The notes beneath the pieces are model-generated. The model searched no databases. It was not told the DNA's origin and saw only the letters and a program-made list of their open reading frames with translations. From DASYSL01 sp036003365 (lineage in GTDB: Bacteria > Eisenbacteria > RBG-16-71-46 > DASYSL01), in NCBI GenBank assembly GCA_036003365.1, contig DASYSL010000109.1, positions 1 through 12,330 of the forward strand: a stretch of 12,330 nt of DNA. The letters run 5' to 3'. Shown in pieces: positions 1 through 5,566 of the stretch (positions are counted from its first letter, which is position 1; each line of letters starts with the position of its first letter). Both the position numbers and the translations under genes were made by a program.

Positions 1-43
1 TTGCGGCATCGTCCAAATCGCGGGAAAGCTCAGGGGTAGTCAT
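1..43 (-). CDS. Possible start of a gene leaving the left edge
   Basis: On the minus strand an ATG at position 43 opens a frame that stays open to the window edge and would encode MTTPELSRDLDDAA. Only 14 codons are visible, so no family can be named. No good Shine-Dalgarno sequence lies upstream. A TAAAAT hexamer on the minus strand at 130-135 could be a -10 box, but I see no convincing -35 partner. The gene would be transcribed away from the terminator that closes the sigma-factor operon, which makes a new transcription unit plausible here. This is a tentative call. Confidence 0.35.
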   Translation of the reverse strand, partial: MTTPELSRDLDDAA

Positions 44-199
44 GTGATCGACAACAATCCAATCGGCGTTCACCAAACGGCCCTCTTTCGGGGGCGCAGA
101 GGCAATCGATCAGGGGCAGCAGACGGGCAATTTTAGGGGGCGGGGAACGACTCTCAGGGGACGGCTCCCGAAATCGAATCACAGATCCAGCCATGGTGA

Positions 200-248
200 G
201 AAGAAAAAAAGAGAGCGCCCGCGCCGCGATGCCCCGGCGCGAGCGCTC
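200..248 (-). terminator. Intrinsic terminator closing the sigma/DUF4097 operon
   Basis: Read on the minus strand, the arm at 235-248 (GAGCGCTCGCGCCG) pairs with the arm at 213-226 (CGGCGCGGGCGCTC). This gives a 14-bp stem with one U.G wobble and an 8-nt loop. It is followed directly by TCTTTTTTTCTT (positions 212 down to about 201). GC-rich stem plus U-tract is the classic rho-independent form. It lies about 80 bp past the stop codon of the last operon gene and has the right orientation for that operon. Confidence 0.9.
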
Positions 249-262
249 CAGCCCAGCCCGCC

Positions 263-316
263 CTTCTTATGGCGTGCCCTTCTTGCGGCGTGCCCTTCTT
301 GCGGCGTGCTCTTCTT
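263..316. repeat. 16-bp tandem repeat, about 3.4 copies, in the 3' UTR
   Basis: Three consecutive 16-bp units start at 263, 279 and 295 (consensus cttcttgcggcgtgcc), followed by a partial fourth unit from 311. Unit 1 differs from unit 2 by two bases and unit 3 by one base. The array sits between the stop codon of the last DUF4097-like gene and the operon terminator, so it is transcribed as 3' untranslated RNA. No function is evident. Replication slippage is the simplest origin. Confidence 0.8.
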
Positions 317-328
317 GTCTGCTCTTTC

Positions 329-1168
329 CTACAGCCTGGTCTTCTTCGAATTCGAGTCGTCGGCGCCGCCGACGCGCGCGATGACGATGCTGCCGTTCAC
401 GGTCGAGAGCCGCAATGGGCTTCCGCCCTTGCCGATCGTGCCGTCCACCGAGCCACCCTTGTGCCAGAACTCACCGTTCAGGGACACCGGGAAATCCGAG
501 CTGATCGAGCCGTTGAGCGAGTTGGCGTGGAGCTTGGCGTTCACTTCCTGGGGCAAGGTCAGGCGCACCGAGCCGTTTACGGTCTCGAAGCGCAGCGCGT
601 GGTCCCACGTGCCCCGGCCCATGGAGGCGGTGATCGAGCCGTTCACCGTGTGCGCCTCCGCCAGGCCGCTCGTCGACACATGAATGGTGCCATTCACGGT
701 CGCCACCTCGGCGTCGCTTGCCAGGCCGTTGGCATCGATGCCGCCGTTCACGGTGCGCGCCTCGAGCTTCACGCCCTCCGGCACCTGCACGGTGAAGTCC
801 ACGTCCACGTCGATGTCGTCGATCTCGTCGCCGTGAATGCCGTGCTCGGGAACGCACTCCGTCTCGCCGCCATGCTTGTTGGGAAAGATGGCGCAGATGG
901 TGATTCCGTTGGCCGACGGCGTGGCGACGATGTGCACGCGGTCGAGCTGCGACGACTTGCCGCTCTTGACGGCGGTCACGCTCGCCGTGCGCCCCGAGGC
1001 GCGCGAGGCCGCGATATGCCCGTTGAGGCCATTGACCCAGATCGTTTTGCCGGAGGAGAGCGCATCACTCCACGAGAAGTCGGGGCCGGCGGCGAGAGCG
1101 GCCGGGGCTGGCGCACACGCGAGCGCGAGCGCAGAGGCGAGGGCCAAAGCAGAGAGAGCGACCTTCAT
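329..1168 (-). CDS. Exported DUF4097-like beta-solenoid protein (distal copy)
   Basis: The 279-residue product starts with a Sec signal peptide (MKVALSALALASALALAC, then PAPAALAAG with a likely cleavage after about residue 27). A Cys at residue 18 preceded by ALA is only a poor lipobox. From about residue 125 the chain carries [ST][VL]NG-x-[IV] repeats (TVNG at 139, 157, 174, 197 and 256; SLNG at 217), about 17-20 residues apart. This rung pattern is typical of DUF4097 / putative adhesin beta-solenoids. Cys92 and Cys105 could form a disulfide, and residues 114-124 are strongly acidic. I prefer the ATG at 1168 to the adjacent GTG at 1171 because AGGAGG at 1176-1181 is 7 nt from the ATG. The stop codon of the upstream gene overlaps this start. 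Location is inferred to be periplasm or cell surface. The molecular role is unknown; operons with ECF sigma/anti-sigma pairs are a known context for this family. Confidence 0.88.
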   Translation of the reverse strand: MKVALSALALASALALACAPAPAALAAGPDFSWSDALSSGKTIWVNGLNGHIAASRASGRTASVTAVKSGKSSQLDRVHIVATPSANGITICAIFPNKHGGETECVPEHGIHGDEIDDIDVDVDFTVQVPEGVKLEARTVNGGIDANGLASDAEVATVNGTIHVSTSGLAEAHTVNGSITASMGRGTWDHALRFETVNGSVRLTLPQEVNAKLHANSLNGSISSDFPVSLNGEFWHKGGSVDGTIGKGGSPLRLSTVNGSIVIARVGGADDSNSKKTRL

Positions 1169-2130
1169 CACTTGTCCTCCTCGTGGTCATCATCGGGAGA
1201 ATTGGGGGGATTGGGGGGACTGTTGGCCTGACCGAACTCGCGCCACTCGAAGACCGGCGGCGTTTGCGGCGTGCGTCGCCCGCCCGCCTCGCGCAAGAGC
1301 CGGATACGTCCCGTGAACGATTCGAGTTGCAGCATGGCCTTGCCGTCGCCGAGCGTGAAATGGAGGCCCCTGCCGTGCCGGGCGCGCGGCGCCGAGACCG
1401 GGAAATCGCTCGAGAACTGGCCGCCATACGTGGCCACGAAGACCTGCGCGTCCGGCTCCTTGGGCAGATCGACCGCGATGTCGCCGTTATGGGTGGCGAA
1501 GTGGTACCAGCCCCGGTTGAGGAAGTGGCCATCGAAGCGCACGAAGCCGTTCAACGTGCTGGCCTCGACGCTATCGGCGATCACCCGCGCCAGCTCGATG
1601 GGGCCATTCACAGTCTCAGCGTTCACGCTACCGGTAACGTCGTCGAGCGTGATGGGGCCGTTCACCGTGCTGAGGTCGAGGCGCCCGCGGGCATGAGCCA
1701 CGCGAATCGGCCCCTGCACCGAGCTCACCGAGACCGAGCCCTGGTTGTCCGTCACCTCCACCTCGCCGTTCACCGTGCGCACGATGAGGTCGCCCTTGAG
1801 CCCGCGCACGCGCGCCGAGGCTTCGGGGGACACCAGCGCCACGTCCATCCAGGTCGGCACCGTGATCACGTAGCGCGCCGCTTCCATGCTGTGCGGATGC
1901 CCGTACTCGGGCTCGATCGAGAGCGCGCCGGCGCGCTGCGCGATGCGCAAGCGGGCCCGAGTCGAAGACGGCACCTGGATGCGCACCGCATTCTTGCCCC
2001 ACGTCGACACCTGGACCGAGCCACGTAGGTTGCGCAGCCAGAGCTTGGCGTCCGGCCTGACGTCGACGACCGTGTCGGCGTACGCGGAGACGGCGGCGGC
2101 CACGGCGGTGGCGATGAGAAGCGAGGTCAC
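1168..2130 (-). CDS. Exported DUF4097-like beta-solenoid protein (proximal copy)
   Basis: The 320-residue product starts at GTG 2130. GGAAGGA at 2138-2144, 7 nt upstream, supports this start. The hydrophobic N-terminus (MTSLLIATAVAAAVSAYADT) resembles a signal peptide with an AYA-D cleavage site, but it has no positively charged n-region, which is unusual. Solenoid rungs appear as TVNG at 119, 155 and 173, SVQG at 137, TLNG at 192 and THNG at 213, with a Y-GGQFSSDFPVS block near 235-247 that matches the NSLNGSISSDFPVS block of the downstream paralogue. The C-terminal tail is rich in Pro and Asn, then acidic (SPPNPPNSPDDDHEEDK). The two genes look like diverged tandem paralogues. The start overlaps the preceding mini-ORF (GTGA) and the end overlaps the next gene, so translation is probably coupled. 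The function is not established. Confidence 0.85.
   Translation of the reverse strand: MTSLLIATAVAAAVSAYADTVVDVRPDAKLWLRNLRGSVQVSTWGKNAVRIQVPSSTRARLRIAQRAGALSIEPEYGHPHSMEAARYVITVPTWMDVALVSPEASARVRGLKGDLIVRTVNGEVEVTDNQGSVSVSSVQGPIRVAHARGRLDLSTVNGPITLDDVTGSVNAETVNGPIELARVIADSVEASTLNGFVRFDGHFLNRGWYHFATHNGDIAVDLPKEPDAQVFVATYGGQFSSDFPVSAPRARHGRGLHFTLGDGKAMLQLESFTGRIRLLREAGGRRTPQTPPVFEWREFGQANSPPNPPNSPDDDHEEDK
1176..1181 (-). promoter_or_regulatory. Ribosome binding site AGGAGG for the distal DUF4097 gene
   Basis: The minus strand reads AGGAGG followed by 7 nt and then ATG at 1168. The site lies inside the last codons of the upstream gene, where it encodes Glu-Glu. It decides between the overlapping GTG (1171) and ATG (1168) starts in favour of ATG. 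Confidence 0.75.
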
Positions 2131-2201
2131 GGGCCAATCCTTCCGGGGGAGGCGGCCGCGGCCATCCTGAGTGCGAGCGTAATCAGGGTGTTCCTCTTCA
2201 T
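2127..2201 (-). CDS. 24-codon mini-ORF overlapped by genes on both sides
   Basis: An ATG at 2201 overlaps the anti-sigma stop codon (ATGA, 2198-2201), and the mini-ORF TGA overlaps the GTG start of the proximal DUF4097 gene (GTGA, 2127-2130). The peptide begins MKRNTLITLAL and ends SPGRIGP. Its n-region is basic and is followed by a hydrophobic stretch, as in a signal peptide. No Shine-Dalgarno sequence precedes it, so it would depend on translational coupling. Three readings are possible: a coupling leader peptide, a real small membrane peptide, or the original signal-peptide start of the DUF4097 gene separated from it by a frameshift. The RBS in front of GTG 2130 speaks for independent initiation downstream. 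Confidence 0.45.
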   Translation of the reverse strand: MKRNTLITLALRMAAAASPGRIGP

Positions 2202-2905
2202 GGTGCGCTGGCCAGGAACGTGGCCTGGCGCAACAAGTTCATCTTGCGCGTCACCGTCTCTTGCAGGTGTCGGCGCAAGTACGGATTGGCGGGATCGGCA
2301 TCGAGCGCCGCCTGGGCTTCGTGGATCGAGCGCTCGATCGTGGCCAGGTTCTGCTCCAGGACCTTGACGGTTTGGGGATCGAGATCCTGCCGCCCGCGCG
2401 CCAGCGCATCGCGGAGCTCCGCGATGGCGGCTTCGTTGGAATTCTGCGCCCCGGAAGCGGTGAACGTCGTGCCGGGCGCGGCGGGATTCGGCATTTGCTG
2501 CGCCAAGCGTCCGTCTCCGCGCGTGCCCAGCCAGAACGCGGTGGTGGCGAGGAGTGCGACGGCAAGCCCGGCGGCCACCAGTTGCGGCCACGTGAAGCTG
2601 ACCACGCTGGCGGCGCGCCGCGCGGCGCGCGCGCGCTCCGGCAGGCCCTCCGGAATGCGCGCCGGCTCGATCGTCGTGGCGGCCTGTGCGCGCCCGGTGA
2701 TGCGCGCCTCGATGGCGGGCCAGAGATCGTGTTCCGGCGCGCGGTCCGGCAACGCCCGGGCGCGTTCGACCACCTGCTCCAACTCGCGCAACGTCTGGGC
2801 GCAATCGGCGCAGCTTTCGAGGTGGAGTCCCAGCTCGCGCCGGTCTTCCGGCACCAGCTCGCCGTCCAGGTATTCCGACAGCGACTCGGTCCAGCGGTCC
2901 GTCAT
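2198..2905 (-). CDS. Zinc-binding transmembrane anti-sigma factor
   Basis: The product is 235 residues. The N-terminal domain carries the ZAS signature H28-x3-C32-x2-C35 (LHLESCADC), in a region resembling the zf-HC2 / anti-sigma zinc finger, which binds the cognate ECF sigma factor. A single transmembrane segment lies at about 105-127 (WPQLVAAGLAVALLATTAFW) after a basic stretch (RARAARRAA), so the N-terminus is predicted to be cytoplasmic. The periplasmic part, about residues 157-230, is rich in Ala, Leu, Glu and Arg and looks helical, possibly coiled coil. The ATG at 2905 is chosen because the zinc domain starts there and AGGAAGGA (2910-2917) is just upstream. The same frame is open farther upstream, but only as a shadow of the sigma gene. 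The gene follows the sigma gene by 13 bp. Inferred role: holds the sigma factor at the membrane until an envelope signal releases it. Confidence 0.9.
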   Translation of the reverse strand: MTDRWTESLSEYLDGELVPEDRRELGLHLESCADCAQTLRELEQVVERARALPDRAPEHDLWPAIEARITGRAQAATTIEPARIPEGLPERARAARRAASVVSFTWPQLVAAGLAVALLATTAFWLGTRGDGRLAQQMPNPAAPGTTFTASGAQNSNEAAIAELRDALARGRQDLDPQTVKVLEQNLATIERSIHEAQAALDADPANPYLRRHLQETVTRKMNLLRQATFLASAP

Positions 2906-2909
2906 GACG

Positions 2910-2917
2910 TCCTTCCT
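2910..2917 (-). promoter_or_regulatory. Ribosome binding site of the anti-sigma gene
   Basis: The minus strand reads AGGAAGGA in the 13-bp gap between the sigma stop codon and the anti-sigma ATG at 2905. It fixes the anti-sigma start. Confidence 0.65.
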
Positions 2918-2918
2918 C

Positions 2919-3488
2919 TCATCGCTCGAGATGACGTCGGAGCAGCATGCGCGCTCGATGCAATTGCGCTTTCGACGTTCCGACCGACACCTCGAGGAGC
3001 CGGGCGATCTCCTCGTGCTTGAACCCTTCCACATCGTGCAGCACGAACACCTGCCGCGCTCCGTCGGGCAACTTCTCCATGGCCGCCTCGACATCCATCG
3101 CGACGTCGGGACGTGCCGCCTTGGCCGGCAGCCAGGCCAGGATCTCGTTGTTCTCCGTCCGCCGGCGCTGGACCGCCTGCGCCGAGCGCCAGGTCAGGAT
3201 CCAACGCACCGCCACTTTGGAGACCCAAGTGCCGAAGCTCGCTTCGCCACGAAACGTCCACAGTTTCTCCCAGGCGCGGATGAACACCTCTTGCGTCAGC
3301 TCCTCGGCGTGCTCCCGACCCGCCAAGCGGCAGGCCAACGAGTGCACGCGGCCGACGTGCTGGCGGTAGAGGCGCTCGAAGGCATGCGTGTCCCCGGCCG
3401 CGGCGAGCGCGACTAGTGAAGGCTCGGCAACAGCTGCGGCTTCCGGCTCTCCCGTCACGAGGGCAACCCCGGGGTGGGTGTCGCGCAT
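2919..3488 (-). CDS. ECF-type RNA polymerase sigma factor
   Basis: The 189-residue product has the two-domain layout of extracytoplasmic-function sigma factors. Region 2 spans about residues 36-103: FERLYRQHVGRVHSLACRLA, then AEELTQEVFIRAWEKL, then FGTWVSKVAVRWIL. Region 4 spans about 132-188: MEKLPDGARQVFVLHDVEGF, then HEEIARLLEVSVGTSKAQLH, then RARMLLRRHL, with its helix-turn-helix. The length is normal for the family. It is the first gene of the operon and is followed 13 bp later by a ZAS anti-sigma gene, the usual regulatory pair. The ATG at 3488 has no obvious Shine-Dalgarno sequence; a TTG at 3504 is in a different frame. Inferred target: at least its own operon, including the DUF4097-like genes. 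The stimulus cannot be read from the sequence. Confidence 0.95.
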   Translation of the reverse strand: MRDTHPGVALVTGEPEAAAVAEPSLVALAAAGDTHAFERLYRQHVGRVHSLACRLAGREHAEELTQEVFIRAWEKLWTFRGEASFGTWVSKVAVRWILTWRSAQAVQRRRTENNEILAWLPAKAARPDVAMDVEAAMEKLPDGARQVFVLHDVEGFKHEEIARLLEVSVGTSKAQLHRARMLLRRHLER

Positions 3489-3528
3489 GCCACTGTATGG
3501 ACAACAGTTGAGGGGAAAAGGTTTGGAG

Positions 3529-3556
3529 CGGACCGGGTCGTCAGCGGGTCATTTCA
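3529..3556 (-). promoter_or_regulatory. Candidate ECF-type promoter for the sigma operon
   Basis: On the minus strand TGAAAT (3551-3556) and GGTCCG (3529-3534) are separated by 16 bp and lie about 40 bp upstream of the sigma ATG. The spacing and AAT/GTC-like content resemble ECF promoters, and ECF operons are often autoregulated. The match is weak. A TAGAAT hexamer (3587-3592) is an alternative -10 box for the housekeeping sigma factor. Confidence 0.2.
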
Positions 3557-3663
3557 CCTGGTCCGCCCCGTAGGCGACAGACTCCGATTCTACGGCGGGG
3601 CTGGAACGGGGGTTGCCCCGGGGCGCGCGCCTGGCCGGGCCGGCGCCCGAGTGCAGGCTGGGA

Positions 3664-3734
3664 GGCAAGCCGCCTGCGGGGGCTGGGCAGCCAAGCCGCC
3701 TGAGGGCGCGGGCGCCTAGTCCCTTGCGGCTTGG
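3664..3734. repeat. Direct and inverted CAAGCCGCCT repeats downstream of the NagZ-like gene
   Basis: The 15-mer CAAGCCGCCTgcGGG occurs at 3666-3680 and again, with two changes, at 3692-3706, about 26 bp apart. An inverted copy lies at about 3721-3734 (cccttgcggcttgg). The second direct copy (3691-3699, ccaagccgc) pairs perfectly with 3726-3734 (gcggcttgg), which allows a 9-bp stem plus a shorter inner stem. The hairpin lies 18 bp beyond the stop codon of the NagZ-like gene but is not followed by a U-tract on the minus strand. It could act as a 3' RNA end or a Rho-dependent terminator structure. The rest of the 3489-3751 gap shows no gene. Confidence 0.6.
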
Positions 3735-3751
3735 GGCGCCTGAGCCTCGGC

Positions 3752-5212
3752 CTAGGCCGCCGGATCCGAGAGCCGGATGGCGATGGCCCGGCGCATGGGC
3801 TCGCCTGGATCGCAGGCCGAGACACGGACCGTCGCTCGCGGGTGCTCGCTCAGGAAGGCGTCCTGGCCAAGGGCGATCAGCACGGAGATGGGTCGGGCCG
3901 AGGCCCTGGCCATCAGGGTGTTCTCCTCAGGCGTGGGGGGGATCCGGCGGGCCTGGGCCAGGAGCACGTTGTCAAAGCGGTCGATGAGGGGCAGAGCAGC
4001 GTTCCAGCGCACGCTCTCCGTGCTCCAGCCCCGCCCGCCGAGGAGCGCGGCGATCGACGGTCCGCCCACGTACTCCGGCTCGACCACCAGCCAGCGTGTG
4101 CGCTGGGCCGCCTGCCGAAGCGCTGCGAGATCGCCCTCGACCCGGAGCGCCCGGCCGCACAGCCCGACGAGATCCACGGGCGCCACGCGCAAGTCGCCCG
4201 CCGGCACGGCCGAGTCCGCGATCTCGGAGCGCAACGTGAACAAGCGCTCGATGCGGCGCTCAGCCGCCCTGACGCGCGTTTCGTCGTCGCCCGGCTCGAT
4301 GCGGCGCGTGACCGAGGCCAGGGCCTGCTCGGTCTCGGCGTCCCAAGCTCCATATAGAAGGAGATCGCACCCGGCACTCAGCGCCGCCCACGCCGCCTCG
4401 CCCGGCGCATACCCGCGGGCTACGGCTTTCATCTCCATGGCGTCGGTCACCGCAACGCCCTGGAAGCCGAAGCTCTCGCGCAGGAGCGAGCCCGCGATAC
4501 GCGGCGAGAGCGTGGCCGGGGTTGGAGTTTCATCGAACGCCGTGTAGTGCACGTGCGACACCATGGTGAGCGGCACGCGATCGGCGACTGCGGCGCGGAA
4601 GGGCGGAAAGTCGCGGGCCTCGAGCCGATCGCGCGCGCCGCTCTCGCGCGGCAATTCGAGATGCGAGTCGGTGCGCGTATCGCCATGCCCGGGAAAGTGC
4701 TTGGCGCACGGCACCACGCCGCCCGTGGTGAGTCCGCGGGCGAACGCGAGCCCGAGCCGCGACACCGTGGCCGGATCGGAGCCGAACGCGCGGGGTCCGA
4801 TGACCGGATTCGTGGACTCGGCATCGACGTCGAACACGGGCGCGAAATCCACGTCCACGCCGTGGGCGCGAAGCACACGGCCGGTGTACTCGCCGAGGGA
4901 CTCCACTTGGCGCGCCGTGGCGCCCCGCCCCAGCACCCGCGCGCTGGGGGGCACCGGCACGTCCGGCGCCACCTGCGACACGAAACCGCCCTCCTCGTCC
5001 ACGCAAACGAGAAGCGGTGCCGGCGCGGCCAGCGCGCGTAGGCGCTCGATCAAGGCCGGAAGCGCGGCCAGCTCACGGAAATCGCGGCGGAAGAGGAGCA
5101 CGCCGGCCGGCGGCGTTTCGCGGAGCAGGCGCTCGAATTCGGGAGTCAGGCCCACGCCGCCGGGGGCGAGCCCGGTCACGAAAAGCCGGGCCGCTCGTGC
5201 GCGTGAGGTCAT
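3752..5212 (-). CDS. nagZ: GH3 family beta-N-acetylhexosaminidase, NagZ-like, two-domain
   Basis: The 486-residue product has the GH3 catalytic barrel at about residues 8-330. Diagnostic features are DEEGG (72-76), the NagZ signature KHFPGHGDTRTDSH (171-184, carrying the Asp/His dyad used for general acid catalysis in NagZ) and VTDAMEM with the likely nucleophile Asp257. NagZ removes N-acetylglucosamine from anhydro-muropeptides or wall fragments during peptidoglycan recycling. Residues about 345-486 form an extra C-terminal domain absent from short (about 340-residue) enterobacterial NagZ and comparable to two-domain GH3 enzymes. I see no signal peptide, so a cytoplasmic location is likely. 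I chose the ATG at 5212; an in-frame ATG at 5230 adds six residues, and neither has a good RBS. The gene is divergent from the toroid gene across a repeat-rich intergenic region. Family confidence is high; exact substrate less so. Confidence 0.9.
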   Translation of the reverse strand: MTSRARAARLFVTGLAPGGVGLTPEFERLLRETPPAGVLLFRRDFRELAALPALIERLRALAAPAPLLVCVDEEGGFVSQVAPDVPVPPSARVLGRGATARQVESLGEYTGRVLRAHGVDVDFAPVFDVDAESTNPVIGPRAFGSDPATVSRLGLAFARGLTTGGVVPCAKHFPGHGDTRTDSHLELPRESGARDRLEARDFPPFRAAVADRVPLTMVSHVHYTAFDETPTPATLSPRIAGSLLRESFGFQGVAVTDAMEMKAVARGYAPGEAAWAALSAGCDLLLYGAWDAETEQALASVTRRIEPGDDETRVRAAERRIERLFTLRSEIADSAVPAGDLRVAPVDLVGLCGRALRVEGDLAALRQAAQRTRWLVVEPEYVGGPSIAALLGGRGWSTESVRWNAALPLIDRFDNVLLAQARRIPPTPEENTLMARASARPISVLIALGQDAFLSEHPRATVRVSACDPGEPMRRAIAIRLSDPAA

Positions 5213-5256
5213 GGCGGAAAAGGGAACCATCCGTGCAAGGCCCTGTCAACGCGATC

Positions 5257-5346
5257 CGTGGCTGGCGCATGCCGGCGGCGCAGGCGCCGGGTCGTGGCTG
5301 GCGCATGTCGGCGGCGCAGGTGCCGGGGCGTGGCTGGCGCATGTCG
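5257..5346. repeat. 36-bp tandem repeat, about 2.5 copies
   Basis: Units start at 5257, 5293 and 5329 (the last is truncated at about 5346). Each begins cgtggctggcgcatg(c/t)cg; units 1 and 2 differ at four positions. The array lies just upstream of the NagZ-like gene on the minus strand and upstream of the promoter of the toroid gene on the plus strand. Its core GCTGGCGCATGCCG (5261-5274) is identical to 11510-11523 in the other divergent intergenic region. It can be translated as Arg/Ala-rich peptide in one plus frame, but I see no support for that being coding. Confidence 0.8.
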
Positions 5347-5348
5347 CG

Positions 5349-5410
5349 CCCCGCCCCGACCAGCCCCATCTCCGGCCAGTCCCAGCTCCGGCCAGCCCGA
5401 GCCCCAGCCC
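5349..5410 (-). other. C-rich tract, G-quadruplex-capable on the minus strand
   Basis: Seven runs of three or four C on the plus strand (5349-52, 5354-57, 5364-67, 5381-83, 5396-98, 5402-05, 5408-10) give seven G-runs on the minus strand. The densest part has loops of 2 and 3 nt. A 16-bp period (ctccggccag at 5370 and 5386) runs through part of it. The remaining part of the 5213-5566 intergenic region contains the 36-bp repeats and one promoter candidate but no gene that I can support. Confidence 0.4.
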
Positions 5411-5455
5411 AAGCCGGGTCGCCGCCGAGGCAAGCGCCGCCGACCCCGCCCTCGG

Positions 5456-5484
5456 GTGACGCTCCGGGGGCTTGTCGCTATACT
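5456..5484 (+). promoter_or_regulatory. Sigma-70-like promoter for the toroid operon
   Basis: GTGACG (5456-5461, 4 of 6 matches to TTGACA) and TATACT (5479-5484, 5 of 6 matches to TATAAT) are separated by 17 bp. Transcription would start near 5491, leaving a leader of about 75 nt before ATG 5567. The leader contains GGAGG at 5512-5516, but it is about 50 nt too far upstream to serve that ATG. Confidence 0.5.
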
Positions 5485-5566
5485 GCGGCGCAATCCTGAT
5501 CGGCCCCTCTTGGAGGAACCTGGCAAGGCTCCGTTCGCACATTCCACGGCCGCCGCGCTCCTTTTC

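Noticed and set aside
30..160. TCAGGGG repeated at 30, 110 and 154
   Set aside because: A 7-mer with uneven spacing (80 and 44 bp) in GC-rich DNA could easily be chance.
5258..5566. GTG start at 5258 for the toroid protein
   Set aside because: The extra 103 residues translate the 36-bp repeat and the C-rich tract into Arg/Pro/Ala-rich sequence, and a promoter candidate lies inside it.
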